The notes under the pieces: generated by a model | The model's input: the letters and a program-made list of their open reading frames with translations, nothing else | Told to the model about the DNA's origin: nothing | Database searches by the model: none | Part shown: positions 63,601-64,000 of the stretch, in pieces | How the letters are laid out: the number at the start of each line of letters is the position of its first letter | How positions within the stretch are numbered: position 1 is the first letter of the stretch | Made by a program: the position numbers and the translations under genes | Source of the DNA: Scortum barcoo | Lineage: Eukaryota; Chordata; Actinopteri; Centrarchiformes; Terapontidae | Assembly (NCBI GenBank): GCA_023238725.1 | Contig: CM041548.1 | Span: 14,467,752 to 14,531,751, forward strand | Length of the DNA stretch: 64,000 nt | Reading direction: 5' to 3'

Positions 63601-64000
63601 GAGACACAAAGAAATCACATGGAAATAGCATATTTGAATCCTTTCCTGCCATCCCTCCATTATTTAAGTGAACATGTATTTAGAAAATTCTGACATTAAA
63701 TCCATAGTAAAATAATAAATAAATGTACTGTACAGTGGTGTCTGTGACTCAGTGTGTGCAGCTGAACAGTTTCCCTCCAGACTGAGGAGTTTCATTAGTA
63801 TTGGATTCAGTGGATAGATGTTTTATAACACGGACTAAATACCCGTGTTATTAAACATCAAAGAGTTTCAAAGAGTTTCATCAGGACTGTTTTCAATGGA
63901 AACCTTCTCTCTGTCCAAAAAGGGTTCACAACATTTCATTATTATGCGTTTTAGCGGGTTTGTTTTACTCTTCAGAGCCGTGTGATGCTGCCAAGAAATG

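Larger units (their letters stand above)
47891..64000. other. Gene-free region right of the LTR element
   Basis: No conserved multi-exon gene was recognised in 16 kb. Contents are CA/TG and AT microsatellites, a second copy of a dispersed repeat (57660), an inverted CA/TG pair at 54.8 kb and another at 51.8 kb, a 29-bp palindrome (60495), a duplicated ATTA-containing block (62805-62885), and a partial AGTGG-family repeat at the right end. Purine- and pyrimidine-rich tracts dominate 58550-58950 and 62430-62770. Exon-like segments at 62480 and 63031 remain unresolved. Confidence 0.55.

Overview
This window is a piece of a ray-finned fish (teleost, probably percomorph) nuclear genome. The evidence is three split vertebrate genes with GT-AG introns, abundant CA/TG microsatellites, an AT-rich background, and several interspersed repeats that I recognise from memory as common in teleosts. 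There is nothing bacterial, no CRISPR array and no operon. Exon coordinates below were placed by reading splice sites and checking that the reading frame carries across every junction. Gene identities come from remembered protein families, because no database search was possible.

Layout. Positions 1-4060 hold no gene I can support. Positions 4425-6810 (+) are cfap20, six exons, coding a ciliary/centriolar microtubule inner protein; RFX-type X-box motifs lie upstream and in intron 1. Positions 6811-10015 are the convergent 3' ends of cfap20 and dgat1. Positions 10016-22269 (-) are dgat1, 17 coding exons, the ER triacylglycerol-synthesising acyltransferase. Positions 22270-24156 form a divergent promoter interval with a GC-rich dgat1 5' end and a ZNF143-like motif. 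Positions 24157-34507 (+) are tbc1d20, ten coding exons, the ER-anchored Rab1/Rab18 GTPase-activating protein. The three genes are unrelated in mechanism, although DGAT1 and TBC1D20 both act at the ER and both affect lipid droplets. Their human counterparts sit on 16q21, 8q24.3 and 20p13, which carry duplicated neighbours (CSNK2A1/CSNK2A2, SCRT1/SCRT2), so the fish arrangement may keep an older linkage.

Positions 34508-64000 are about 29 kb with no recognisable host gene. They hold a degraded Ty3/gypsy-type chromodomain LTR retrotransposon on the minus strand (44988-47885). One LTR is complete and the other appears reduced to about ten bases, with matching 5-bp flanks at both ends. The rest is simple repeats, decayed non-autonomous transposons, LINE-tail fragments, a homeodomain-core cluster near 41 kb, and an unusual palindrome flanked by CA and TG tracts near 60.5 kb. 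One exon-like segment at 63031-63111 may belong to a gene outside the window.

I found no clear new biological system. The most rewarding items are the X-boxes around cfap20, the internally deleted LTR element with preserved ends, the tbc1d20 splice donor inside a GT microsatellite, and the divergent CTCF-like motifs in the introns of dgat1 and tbc1d20.
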